From Kumtagia sp052180275 (GTDB taxonomy: Bacteria > Pseudomonadota > Alphaproteobacteria > Rhizobiales > Rhizobiaceae): DNA of 64,000 bases. Each line of letters starts with the position of its first letter. The stretch's first letter is position 1. A program made the position numbers and the translations under genes. The notes under the pieces are model-generated. The model did no database searches. It was not told the origin of the DNA and saw only the letters and a program-made list of their open reading frames with translations. Of this stretch, positions 43,177-51,093 are shown piece after piece. The DNA lies in NCBI RefSeq assembly GCF_052180275.1, contig NZ_CP197465.1, positions 2,108,001 to 2,172,000 on the forward strand, written 5' to 3'.

Positions 43177-44508
43177 ATGGGCGGCACACGGTTTAGGCTC
43201 TTTGTTCAGCCTCCGTTCGAGGACGACCTCTCCCGCCCCGAAATCATCACTGTCTCGTCGCCCGCAGGCAGCCTTCGCGTTGGGCCGTCGGACGACAGCA
43301 TGTACGTCATCGTGCCGGACGGGAAGGCCCGAGCCTACGGGCTCAACATCGGTCCGCTCGGAACGCCCTTCCTTTACCTTCCGCCCTGGCAAGGCCGGAT
43401 TCTTGCGCCCGCCGTTCCCGACCGGTGGGGCAATTTCGATCATTATCGGCCGGACGTGCCGGGTTTCGAGGCCGCGCACGCATTCGGCTGTGCACGCTTC
43501 ACGCTGGATGTGTGGGAACGTTACCTTGACCGGCCGCTGGCGTGGCATTTCAGCGATCACTACAACCGCCTGGAGATCGACATCCTGCCGGGCTGGAATA
43601 ACGCCCAGTACGGCTACGGCTTCCTGGAACTGGGCAGCCAGCTCGACGGTGACGGCGGGACGTTACCCTTCAGCCTCGACTTCGACATCATCGCACACGA
43701 GGTGGGCCACGCGATCATCTACGGCATCCTGGGAATTCCTGACGCCGAAAACGAATATCCGGAGTATCTCGGCTTCCAGGAGTCCTTCGCCGATTGCGTA
43801 TCGCTTATTGCCGCGATGCATTTCCCCTCGGTTGTCGAAAACGTGCTTGAGGAGACCAGGGGCAATCTCTACCTCGCCAACCGCCTCGCCCGTTTTTCCG
43901 AGTTATCGCCGCATCGCCAGATACGCTCGGCCAACAACAAGCGGACCATGGCCGACTTCGTTGATGGCTGGAAGAACGAACACGACCTGTCGGAACCGCT
44001 GACCGGCGCGATCTTCGACAGCCTTGTCGACATCTTTCACGAAAGCCTGGTGTCGCGCGGCCTGATCTCGCCGGAGGTCGCAGCATTCGCCGACGCCGCG
44101 CAGTCCGATCCCTCCATGGAAGGTCTCCTGCAGGATGAATTCGACGCGGCCTTCGCGCGCGACGCAGAGGGCTTTGCGGACGCGCTGCTTGATGCCCGCG
44201 ATGTTGTGGGCACGTATCTGGCCGCGACGTTACAGATCCTCAGCCCCGACCAACTGGACTATGGCAACGTCGCCGATGCGATGCTTGCGGCCGACCGTAT
44301 GCACTCCGGCGGCGAGTTTTCGGACCTCCTCGACAGCAATTTCAGGCGTCGCCACATCGGCGAATTGCATGCCGGACGGCGCCTGGCATCCGACGCCGGC
44401 GCTCGCGAGCGTCGCTTCACACGCACGCTGCTGCCGACGGACAGCCGTAGCTTTCCAAAAATGAGTTACAGGGAGAACTTTCTTCTTCGGAATAATATCA
44501 GAATATAA
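43177..44508 (+). CDS. Uncharacterised thermolysin-like (HExxH...E) metallopeptidase
   Basis: A 443-residue protein without signal peptide or membrane span. The centre has FDIIAHEVGHAIIYGILGIP (His174, Glu175, His178) and, 24 residues on, GFQESFADCVSLIAAMHF, in which Glu202 and Asp206 match the third zinc ligand and supporting Asp of gluzincins such as thermolysin (family M4, EAxSD). A later segment HDLSEPLTGAIFDSLVDIFHE may hold the proton-donor His region. The first 120 residues are beta-rich and not recognisable. It lacks the propeptide and secretion signal of normal M4 enzymes. The next gene begins 23 bp downstream, so the two are likely one operon. I do not recognise an existing family name. 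Confidence 0.7.
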   Translation: MGGTRFRLFVQPPFEDDLSRPEIITVSSPAGSLRVGPSDDSMYVIVPDGKARAYGLNIGPLGTPFLYLPPWQGRILAPAVPDRWGNFDHYRPDVPGFEAAHAFGCARFTLDVWERYLDRPLAWHFSDHYNRLEIDILPGWNNAQYGYGFLELGSQLDGDGGTLPFSLDFDIIAHEVGHAIIYGILGIPDAENEYPEYLGFQESFADCVSLIAAMHFPSVVENVLEETRGNLYLANRLARFSELSPHRQIRSANNKRTMADFVDGWKNEHDLSEPLTGAIFDSLVDIFHESLVSRGLISPEVAAFADAAQSDPSMEGLLQDEFDAAFARDAEGFADALLDARDVVGTYLAATLQILSPDQLDYGNVADAMLAADRMHSGGEFSDLLDSNFRRRHIGELHAGRRLASDAGARERRFTRTLLPTDSRSFPKMSYRENFLLRNNIRI

Positions 44509-44531
44509 CTTAAAAAAGAGCGGAGGTTGCA

Positions 44532-45119
44532 ATGCCAGACAGCGAAACTTTACTTGGATTATCATCCATATACTTGTTTGGAAGGCGCTTGAGCGACATC
44601 AATCTCAACCCCAATTATGGTGTCACAGCGGGAGTTCCGATTGGAGACAACAATTTCCTTCGACGGCAGCTTGATGTTCCGCCGAATGCCCCGCAACCCC
44701 GGCTGGCCCGCATCTACGCCTTTGCATTTGAAGGCACGTTCTTCGAACTGGCACGTCCAACGATCTTCCTGGTTCATGGAGTAGGCCTCGATCCCGACGA
44801 CCCGCTCCCGGAAAATGCCCAGGGCGAAGTGGAATATGGCAGGCTCGCCCGCTCGCCAGGTTCCAGTGCTCTTACCGGCCTTGGATCGCAAACGCGCTCA
44901 CTGGCTAAGGATATGAGGGTCTGGATTTACGACAAGGGCGACTTCTCGATGCGTTTCAACGTTGAGACTGGCCCTCTCGAACAAATTCTGCTTGCTGCCG
45001 AGACGGCAGGCGACCCCCGCGACCCGGACGGCTCGATGGGACGCTCCAGCGGCTCGATGGGACGCTCCAGCGGTTCAATGGGGCGCTCCAGCGGTTCGAT
45101 GGGGCGGTCAAGCGGCTGA
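44532..45119 (+). CDS. Hypothetical protein with C-terminal GSMGRSS repeats
   Basis: A 195-residue protein I do not recognise. A GGAGG ribosome site precedes the ATG. The N-terminal two-thirds look folded: IYLFGRRLSDINLNPNYGVTAG, RLARIYAFAFEGTFFELARPTIFLVHGVG, DMRVWIYDKGDFSMRFNVETG. Residues 167-194 are four perfect GSMGRSS heptads, then a final Gly. The heptads are hydrophilic, likely disordered, and could be a linker, a binding tag or a cleavage-prone tail. It has no signal peptide. Position directly behind the metallopeptidase gene suggests substrate, partner or cargo, but this is inference. Confidence 0.65.
   Translation: MPDSETLLGLSSIYLFGRRLSDINLNPNYGVTAGVPIGDNNFLRRQLDVPPNAPQPRLARIYAFAFEGTFFELARPTIFLVHGVGLDPDDPLPENAQGEVEYGRLARSPGSSALTGLGSQTRSLAKDMRVWIYDKGDFSMRFNVETGPLEQILLAAETAGDPRDPDGSMGRSSGSMGRSSGSMGRSSGSMGRSSG
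45030..45113 (+). repeat. Four tandem 21-bp repeats
   Basis: Four in-frame copies (45030-45050, 45051-45071, 45072-45092, 45093-45113) of GGCTCGATGGGACGCTCCAGC-type units. The first two copies are identical and the last two differ by silent changes (GGC/GGT, GGA/GGG, CGC/CGG, TCC/TCA). The encoded heptad stays GSMGRSS in all four. Confidence 0.95.
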
Positions 45120-45229
45120 ATATCGAATGCCGTCGCCTCGGCGACGAATGACAAACAGTACGCCACCGACACCGAAATGCATCGGATTGCTCCTATGAGA
45201 GCTGATCCGTGTTAATTTGGAGAAATATC

Positions 45230-45538
45230 ATGCCCGTAGGCTTGGACACCTTGCTGCCTTCTCCGGTTAGCGCACCGAACAACGACGACACCTCCTTTGC
45301 AATTAAGGGAGATGAGTTGAATACCAAAGGATTGCAATTTCATTCTTCAGCGGCCCAAAATGGGCCTGCGATAAACGGGATTACATTGGTTCCCGGCTCC
45401 ACATCAATTGATGGGAAGCATATAAAAATGGTATGCAGTGCGACAAATGTCGAAGCGCAATTTAGGGACGTAAATCTCTGGATCGTTGGCGTTGCTGGGG
45501 CTCAGACGATCTCCATACAAGGCCTGTACATAATTTGA
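45230..45538 (+). CDS. Small hypothetical protein, AT-rich gene
   Basis: A 102-residue protein from the ATG at 45230, behind a GGAGA site; the frame opens seven codons earlier. The sequence MPVGLDTLLPSPVSAPNNDD is followed by strands such as GLQFHSSAAQNGPAINGITLVPG, IKMVCSATNVEAQFRDVNLWIVGVAGAQTISIQGLYII, suggesting an all-beta fold. There is no signal peptide or known motif. Codon use and base composition are clearly AT-richer than in flanking housekeeping genes, a sign of recent acquisition. It is third in the set with the metallopeptidase and the heptad-repeat protein. Whether it is cotranscribed across the 110-bp gap is open. Confidence 0.6.
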   Translation: MPVGLDTLLPSPVSAPNNDDTSFAIKGDELNTKGLQFHSSAAQNGPAINGITLVPGSTSIDGKHIKMVCSATNVEAQFRDVNLWIVGVAGAQTISIQGLYII

Positions 45539-45731
45539 TTCAGGATGCGGAACAGAAATAATAGGCAGCCATCCAAGATGCGAATGGACAGATTATCGAA
45601 GAACGCAGCTCAGCAGGACAGTCCACGCGGCTGAGCCGCGAGGATCTGCGACCATCCGCGCTGGGCAGCCGGTCCCATTTTCGCCCGTTTTCTGGTAATC
45701 CTCGGGTCTCGCAAATCAGCCAGGCCCGAGG

Positions 45732-46397
45732 ATGCATTTTCCCCATCAGCTAACAAAGGCGGCGGCCGCTGCCGCGATGCTCCTCGGATCGAGCGCACCG
45801 GCGCTCGTGCATCCGCACGTTTTCGCCGAGGCACGGCTCGACGTTGTCGTCAATCCCGACCGCACGGTGAAATCGCTGCGCCATCTCTGGCGGTTCGACG
45901 ACCTGTTCTCCTCCACCGTTCTGATGGAATTCGACAAGAATTCCGACCTGAAGCTCGACGATGCCGAATTGCAGGACGTCGCCAGCACCGTCCATTCCTC
46001 GCTTGCCGAATACAATTATTTCCAGCTCGTCACCGAGGACGGCAAGGACGTGGCGATGCAGCCGCCGACGAAGCTGATCGCCAATTTCGAGGATCAGCAA
46101 CTCATCATCCTGTTCGAGTCGCAGCCGAAAGCGCCGCTGAAACTGTCTGGAAAGGTGGATTTCGGCGTCTACGACCCGACCTTCTACACGGCGATCGATT
46201 TCACCGAGGATGCCAACCTGTCGGTGGTCGACATGCCTTCGGACTGCACGAAGAGCGTCATCCGCCCCGATCCGGACGAGGCCATCGCCCAGAACCAGTC
46301 GACGCTGACAGACGCGTTCTTCAACGACCCCACCGGCACCGACATGAGCAAGATTTTCGCCACCAAGCTGGAACTCACCTGCCAGGCGAGCGGATGA
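45732..46397 (+). CDS. DUF1007 periplasmic protein
   Basis: A 221-residue exported protein with signal peptide (about 1-26) followed by the family start HPHVFAEARLDVVVNPDRTVKSLRHLWRFDDLFSSTVLMEFDKNSDLKLDDAE. The HPHVF histidines and the later acidic loop could bind a divalent metal. The rest (IILFESQPKAPLKLSGKVDFGVYDPTFYTAIDF) also fits the family. It lies 13 bp before the NicO-type transporter gene, a pairing repeated across Rhizobiales, and so probably delivers or senses the transported nickel/cobalt/zinc ion. Confidence 0.88.
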   Translation: MHFPHQLTKAAAAAAMLLGSSAPALVHPHVFAEARLDVVVNPDRTVKSLRHLWRFDDLFSSTVLMEFDKNSDLKLDDAELQDVASTVHSSLAEYNYFQLVTEDGKDVAMQPPTKLIANFEDQQLIILFESQPKAPLKLSGKVDFGVYDPTFYTAIDFTEDANLSVVDMPSDCTKSVIRPDPDEAIAQNQSTLTDAFFNDPTGTDMSKIFATKLELTCQASG

Positions 46398-46410
46398 CGG
46401 GGGACGCCGC

Positions 46411-47490
46411 ATGAAGGGCTGGACGGCGCGGGCGGTGTTCGCCCTGATCGCACTTGCTTATGTCGCGACGCATTTCATCGGCCATGCCCATGCGCAGAGT
46501 TCGCTGGGCATCGGCACCAACGAGGCGATGATCCCGTCCACGGGGCTGTTCTCCGGCTTCATGAACTGGGTCAATGTCCAGCAGCAGGGTTTCTACCGGT
46601 CGCTCACCGGCGCGCTGAAGGCGATGCGCCAGGACGGCAGCCAGCTGTGGGTGCTGGTCGGGCTGTCCTTCGCCTACGGCGTCTTCCACGCCGCCGGACC
46701 GGGCCACGGCAAGGCGGTCATCTCCTCCTACATGCTGGCCAACGAGGTGGCGCTCAGGCGCGGCATCATGCTGTCCTTCGTCTCCGCCTTCCTGCAAGCA
46801 CTGACGGCCATCGTCGTGATGACGCTGGTGTTCCTGGTGCTGCGCGGCACCGCCATCTCGATGACCGACGCCACCTGGTTCCTGGAGATCGCCAGCTATG
46901 CGCTGATCACCCTGTTCGGCGCCTGGCTGCTGTGGAAAAAAGCCTGGCCGCGCATGTCCGGCCTGTTCGGCCTCAACCCGGCCTACAGCCTGTCGTCTGC
47001 GCAGGCGGGCGGCGCGACCGCCGACCTGTTCGGCGAGATCGACCATCGCGCCACGACCCGCTTCGGCCACGCCTTCGTGGCGTCGGACGCAAGTGTCGCC
47101 GGCGGAGCGATGGTCTGCGAGACCTGCGGCCATAGCCATGCGCCCGACCCGTCGATGATTTCCGGCGACCGTTTCGACTGGCGCACCGCCTGGTCGGCGG
47201 TCATGGCCGTGGGCCTGCGCCCCTGCACCGGCGCGCTGATCGTCCTGTCCTTCGCTTTCCTCAACGGCCTCTTCGCCGGCGGCGTGCTTTCGGTGGTCGC
47301 CATGGCGGTCGGCACCGCCATCACCGTCTCGCTGCTCGCCACGCTCGCGGTCACCGCCAAGAACTGGGCGGTCACCCTTGCCGGAGACGGCCGAACGGGA
47401 AATCGGGTGCATGCCTCGATCGAGATCGCCGGCGCCCTGCTGGTCTTCCTGCTCGGCCTGGCGCTGCTGGGTGCGAGCCTCAACGCATAA
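46411..47490 (+). CDS. NicO/RcnA-type nickel/cobalt transporter
   Basis: A 359-residue inner-membrane transporter with about seven spans and an N-terminal signal-like segment. The family signature YGVFHAAGPGHGKAVISSYMLAN (His and Gly-His metal path) is at about residues 90-112, and the second half-repeat PCTGALIVLSFAFLNGLFAGGVL at about 270. Between them is a cytosolic loop with HRATTRFGH and CETCGHSHAPDP, rich in possible metal ligands. RcnA members export Ni/Co and others import; direction cannot be read here. It is coupled with the DUF1007 gene upstream. Confidence 0.9.
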   Translation: MKGWTARAVFALIALAYVATHFIGHAHAQSSLGIGTNEAMIPSTGLFSGFMNWVNVQQQGFYRSLTGALKAMRQDGSQLWVLVGLSFAYGVFHAAGPGHGKAVISSYMLANEVALRRGIMLSFVSAFLQALTAIVVMTLVFLVLRGTAISMTDATWFLEIASYALITLFGAWLLWKKAWPRMSGLFGLNPAYSLSSAQAGGATADLFGEIDHRATTRFGHAFVASDASVAGGAMVCETCGHSHAPDPSMISGDRFDWRTAWSAVMAVGLRPCTGALIVLSFAFLNGLFAGGVLSVVAMAVGTAITVSLLATLAVTAKNWAVTLAGDGRTGNRVHASIEIAGALLVFLLGLALLGASLNA

Positions 47491-47786
47491 GAATCTAACG
47501 ACCGGGAATGTTCACGTTTCCGCCGGCGAAAACTTTCGGCCGGGCAGGGCCTTTTCGGCGAGCAAACGCGCTTCGGCCGAGCTCCGTTGTCCGAACACAA
47601 GCTGCATCAAACGCGAGGAAATGAATCGAGGCCGCCGTCAACGCAAAATGCGTCGCAGTGGTGGTTACGGCCCGCTTTTGGAGGCCTGCGTGAAGCCCGA
47701 ACGGCCTGCGTGCTCCTGACATTGCGCCCAGGCCGTTGGAAACGATCGATATTCCGGACTTCACGGGAATTCTTCCCGCGCAGTCG

Positions 47787-47993
47787 TCACTGCCCGTGCC
47801 GACGCTGGTAGCGGCCTCTCAGCCAGAACACGAGGAAGAACGCCGCGACGAAGAGAACGCCGAAAACCCCTGCGATTACAGTCGAATAGCTACCGAGCTC
47901 CAGCATGATCGACGGCAGGAAATAGGCGCCGAAGCCGAAACCCAGCACGATGATCAGCGCTGCGATCGCTGCGTTGCGGTTGTCAGCATTCAT
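47787..47993 (-). CDS. Small two-span membrane protein
   Basis: A 68-residue protein with two hydrophobic spans (about 9-28 and 36-58) and a basic C-terminus (RGRYQRRHGQ). Its ATG overlaps the SDR stop codon (TGATG at 47991-47995), so it is translationally coupled to that gene. It has no family name known to me; the tight coupling supports that it is real. Confidence 0.7.
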   Translation of the reverse strand: MNADNRNAAIAALIIVLGFGFGAYFLPSIMLELGSYSTVIAGVFGVLFVAAFFLVFWLRGRYQRRHGQ

Positions 47994-48751
47994 CAGAGCG
48001 CGAATCCTCCATCGACCATCATCACCGTGCCGGTCGTGAAAGCCGCCTCGTCGCTAGCGAGATAGACCACGATCGGCGCGATCTCGGCGGCATCCGCCAC
48101 GCGCCCCATCGGCTGGCGTTGTACGAACATTTCCAAGGCCTTGTCCTTGTCGCCCCAGCTTTTTCCGAGTTCCTCGACCCGGTCCTCCCACGAAGGCGAC
48201 CGAAATGTTCCCGGCGCAATCGCGTTGCAGCGAATCCCGTCGCGGATATAGTCCGCCGCCACGGCCTTTGTAAGGCCGATCACCGCTGCCTTGCTTGCCC
48301 CATACGCGTAGCGGTTCGGTATGCCCCGCACCGAGGAGGCGCCTGACGAGATGTTGACGATCGAGCAGGTCTTGCCCGTCTCCTTCGCCCTTTCCAGCAT
48401 GCCCGGCAGGAAGGCGCGGATCGTCCGGTGCATCGATTTCACATTGAGGTCAAAGGAAAAATCCCAATCTTTCTCGGAGGTTGTGAGAACCGTGCCGTGA
48501 TGCACGAAGCCCGCGACGTTGACCAGAATGTCGATCTTGCCGACTTTTTGCGCGTAGGCGTCGACCGCCCTGGTCGACAGGACGTCGAGCTTGGCCTTCT
48601 TCGCCCGCGCCAGGCCTTCAAGCTTGTCGCGCGAGATATCGGACGCATGGACGGTCGCTCCCTCGGCCACGAACATCTCGGCGATCGCCCGTCCGATGCC
48701 TTGCCCCGCGGCGGTGACCACCGCGACCTTGCCCTTCAGTCTTCCGCTCAT
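47993..48751 (-). CDS. Short-chain dehydrogenase/reductase, DHRS6-like
   Basis: A 252-residue oxidoreductase from the ATG at 48751 (MSGRLKGKVAVVTAAG), with a strong GAGGAGGGC site. SDR motifs: TAAGQGIGRAIAEMF, Asp in VHASDISRDKL (NAD preference), ILVNVAGFVHHG, NISSGASSVRGIPNRYAYGASKAAVIGLTKAVA and the carboxy-terminal MVDGGFAL. The stretch CNAIAPGTFRSPSW with RQPMGRVADAAEIAPIVVYLASDEAAFTTG is like DHRS6 and 2-keto-3-deoxy-L-fuconate dehydrogenases. A sugar-acid or hydroxy-acid substrate is therefore likely but unproved. It is coupled to the following small membrane protein gene. Confidence 0.88.
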   Translation of the reverse strand: MSGRLKGKVAVVTAAGQGIGRAIAEMFVAEGATVHASDISRDKLEGLARAKKAKLDVLSTRAVDAYAQKVGKIDILVNVAGFVHHGTVLTTSEKDWDFSFDLNVKSMHRTIRAFLPGMLERAKETGKTCSIVNISSGASSVRGIPNRYAYGASKAAVIGLTKAVAADYIRDGIRCNAIAPGTFRSPSWEDRVEELGKSWGDKDKALEMFVQRQPMGRVADAAEIAPIVVYLASDEAAFTTGTVMMVDGGFAL

Positions 48752-48946
48752 TTGCCCTCCTCGAGCCCGACTCCGAACCATGACCCCGAGACGGCACGAG
48801 TTCTCGGAAATCCTACGCTTAACAAAGGATTAGGTTGCAAACAGCGCCTTCGGGACCAATACCCGGCAACTTGTTCGGGGAAGACCGTCGGCACAGTGGC
48901 CGAAGTCCATTCACATCACCGATCGGCGCGGAATTTCCCCGAAACG

Positions 48947-49252
48947 TCACCTTCTGATGCGACGAACGTCGACGACACGGCCATTGTGCGCGCTTACGGC
49001 GATTTCAAACCGGCTGCCGCCGCGCCGGGCGTGATAAACCAGAAACCGCCCGCGGCAATCCACCCGGCGAATTTCGCGGAAGCCGCGGCTACGCAGGATT
49101 CGCTCGCCTCCCCTGCACGTGACCGCGCGGCCTCTATCGAGGCTGGTGCCAACCGTGATGTCGATCGTGACCGCATGAGCGGGCGTCGGAAGCGTTATCG
49201 GCGCGACAAGGCTCATAACCAGAGCCAGGCAAGCGAACAGAGACCGATGCAT
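48947..49252 (-). CDS. Small exported basic protein
   Basis: A 101-residue protein starting at 49252 (MHRSLFACLALVMSL) with GGAG ten bases upstream. A clean signal peptide ends at about residue 27 (PAHA/V). The mature part has two cysteines (VTCRGGERILRSRGFREIRRVDCRGRFLVYHARR in pattern), many arginines, and the end NGRVVDVRRIRR. It resembles small PepSY-like or SH3-like periplasmic proteins of Rhizobiales; the function is unknown. The open frame continues upstream only as antisense sequence over the CDF gene. Confidence 0.7.
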   Translation of the reverse strand: MHRSLFACLALVMSLVAPITLPTPAHAVTIDITVGTSLDRGRAVTCRGGERILRSRGFREIRRVDCRGRFLVYHARRGGSRFEIAVSAHNGRVVDVRRIRR

Positions 49253-49359
49253 GAAATTTCTCCATGATACGTTTTGCGCAACATCATTTGGTCGCGCGTT
49301 GATTGTCAAGGAAATGAAGACTTGTTTCAACGCGGAACCGGATGCCCAGACGCGCTGCC

Positions 49360-50319
49360 TTAGTGTGCGTGTCCCGGCGACTGGTCCGCGCAGGCCGCGA
49401 ATTCCGGCTCGACTGTCGCATGGTCTATCCCGTGCTTTGCCGCAAGCCTCGATTTGATCGCCGCGACCGCCGCATACGGGTCGGCACCGTCGGCGAGGCA
49501 GGCATGCAGCGTCGCCATCGTCGTTTCGCCGTCTAGCGACCAGACATGTATGTGATTGACTTCCTTGACACCTTCGACATTGGCTGCAAGGTCGGCGGCG
49601 ATGCCATCGCGGTCGAGATTGGCCGGTGCTCCTTCGAGCAGAAGATGCGCCGCCTCGCGCATCAGCGTCCATGCCGTGGACAGGATCAGCACGGCGACCA
49701 CCACCGACAGGATTGGATCGATCGGCGTCCATCCCGTCGCCAGGATGACAAGCGCGGCAGCGATTGCAGCCACCGAGCCGAGCAGGTCGCCCAGCACGTG
49801 CAGGATCGCGCCGCGCATGTTGAGGCTGTCGCGGTTGCCGCCCCGCAGGATCAGCAGCCCCGCGATGTTGACGCCAAGTCCCGCCAGCGCCACCACAAGC
49901 ATCGGCCCGCCGAGCACCGGGCCGGGATTGAAAACACGCGTCACCGCCTCGTAGACGATCCATATGGCGATGACGAAGATGCCGACGCCATTGGTGTAGG
50001 CGACCAGCGTCTTGACGCGTCCGAGGCCATAGGTGTGGCGTCCCGTCGCTGGCCGCTCGGCCAGCCGGAACGCCCACCAGGCAAGCCACAGCGCGATCGA
50101 ATCGGTGAGCATGTGGCCGGCATCCGCAAGCAGCGCCAGCGAGCCGGTCAGCACGCCGCCGGCCGCCTCGGCGATCATGAACCCGCCGGTCAGCAGCGCC
50201 ACAAGCAGGACCCGGTTCTTGTCGGCGCCGCGCAGATCGTGATCATGGCCATGCGCATCCTCCACCGCACGGGCCTGCCCGCCTGCTTCCGGGTGGTCGT
50301 GCGAGTGCGCATGGCTCAT
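49360..50319 (-). CDS. Cation diffusion facilitator (zinc-type, CzcD/ZitB-like)
   Basis: A 319-residue inner-membrane antiporter that exports Zn(II) or related ions. The N-terminus is His-rich (HAHSHDHPEAGG, DAHGHDHD). Six membrane spans follow, with the metal site set in LLADAGHMLTDSIALWLAWWA (span 2) and LHVLGDLLGSVAAI (span 5). The C-terminal cytoplasmic domain has EVNHIHVWSLDGETTMATLHACL and a terminal GHAH. The HAD/GHMLTD plus HxxxD arrangement fits the Zn group. No metal regulator gene is adjacent. Confidence 0.93.
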   Translation of the reverse strand: MSHAHSHDHPEAGGQARAVEDAHGHDHDLRGADKNRVLLVALLTGGFMIAEAAGGVLTGSLALLADAGHMLTDSIALWLAWWAFRLAERPATGRHTYGLGRVKTLVAYTNGVGIFVIAIWIVYEAVTRVFNPGPVLGGPMLVVALAGLGVNIAGLLILRGGNRDSLNMRGAILHVLGDLLGSVAAIAAALVILATGWTPIDPILSVVVAVLILSTAWTLMREAAHLLLEGAPANLDRDGIAADLAANVEGVKEVNHIHVWSLDGETTMATLHACLADGADPYAAVAAIKSRLAAKHGIDHATVEPEFAACADQSPGHAH

Positions 50320-50325
50320 CGGCTG

Positions 50326-51009
50326 TCAGGCTCCAGCAGAGTAAAACTCCTCCAGCCGCTTCTTCTGCTGCCCGGCAGTGTCGAAATTCGCCGGATCAAG
50401 CCATGCTTCATAGGCCAGCTTGAGGGCAGGCCATTCCTTGTCGATGATCGAGAACCAGGCAGTGTCGCGATTTTCACCCTTGATCACCATGGCCTGCCGG
50501 AACACGCCCTCAGGCTGGAAGCCGAAGCGCAAGGCCGCACGCTTAGACGGCTCGTTGCGATTGTTGCATTTCCACTCCCAGCGGCGATAGCCGAGGTCGC
50601 CGAAGATATAGCGCATGAACAGGAACTGCGCCTCGGTCGCCGCCGGCTTGCGCTGCATCAGCGGCCCCCAATGGATGTGGCCGATCTCGATCGAGCCGTT
50701 GGCGGTGTCGATGCGCAGAAAGGTCTGGCGGCCGGCAACCTTGCCCGAGGCCTTGTCGATCACCGTGAAATACAACGGGTCCTGGCTGGCCTCGGCCTTT
50801 TCCAGCCAGGGCTGGAGCGCCGCTCGGCTCTCCGGCGGATACTCGCCGAGCCAGCGGAACCGCTCGTCGGCATTGGCGATGGTTGCCGCCTCGAACAATC
50901 CGTCGCCGTGCTTTTCAGCCGAGAGCGGTTCGAGCCGGGCGTAGCGCCCCTCCAGCACCTTGCGTTCGGGATGGGGCCGGGCCGTCCAGTTTTTCAGGTC
51001 TTCGATCAC
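50326..51009 (-). CDS. GNAT acetyltransferase, RimJ/RimL-like
   Basis: A protein of about 227 residues, most likely starting at the GTG at 51009 (reads VIEDLKNWTARPHPERKVLEG); the open frame upstream crosses the divergent aminotransferase gene. RimL-type motifs: LEGRYARLEPLSAEKHGDGLF, GRQTFLRIDTANGSIEIGHIHWGPLMQRKPAATEAQFLFMRYIFGDLGYRRWEWKCNNRNEPSKRAALRFGFQPEGVFRQ in pattern. The N-R-N-E-P-S-K-R-A-A segment closes the CoA site. The substrate is unknown. It is 7 bp downstream of no other gene on its strand and is convergent with nothing; the CDF gene follows 6 bp on. Confidence 0.85.
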   Translation of the reverse strand: MIEDLKNWTARPHPERKVLEGRYARLEPLSAEKHGDGLFEAATIANADERFRWLGEYPPESRAALQPWLEKAEASQDPLYFTVIDKASGKVAGRQTFLRIDTANGSIEIGHIHWGPLMQRKPAATEAQFLFMRYIFGDLGYRRWEWKCNNRNEPSKRAALRFGFQPEGVFRQAMVIKGENRDTAWFSIIDKEWPALKLAYEAWLDPANFDTAGQQKKRLEEFYSAGA

Positions 51010-51093
51010 GGCGGGGTTCCATTTCCTTTGACTTTGTCTGCGCGACCATCTCAAAAGCGCAAAAAGCCTCACAGCACCAGATGGGATACGGAA

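Noticed and set aside
45539..45731. Possible fourth gene of the accessory set
   Set aside because: Only short overlapping frames without ribosome sites; the next real start is the DUF1007 gene.
47491..47786. Frames of 74 and 89 codons
   Set aside because: Opposite, overlapping, without ribosome sites, and reading as antisense-like sequence; region left as non-coding.
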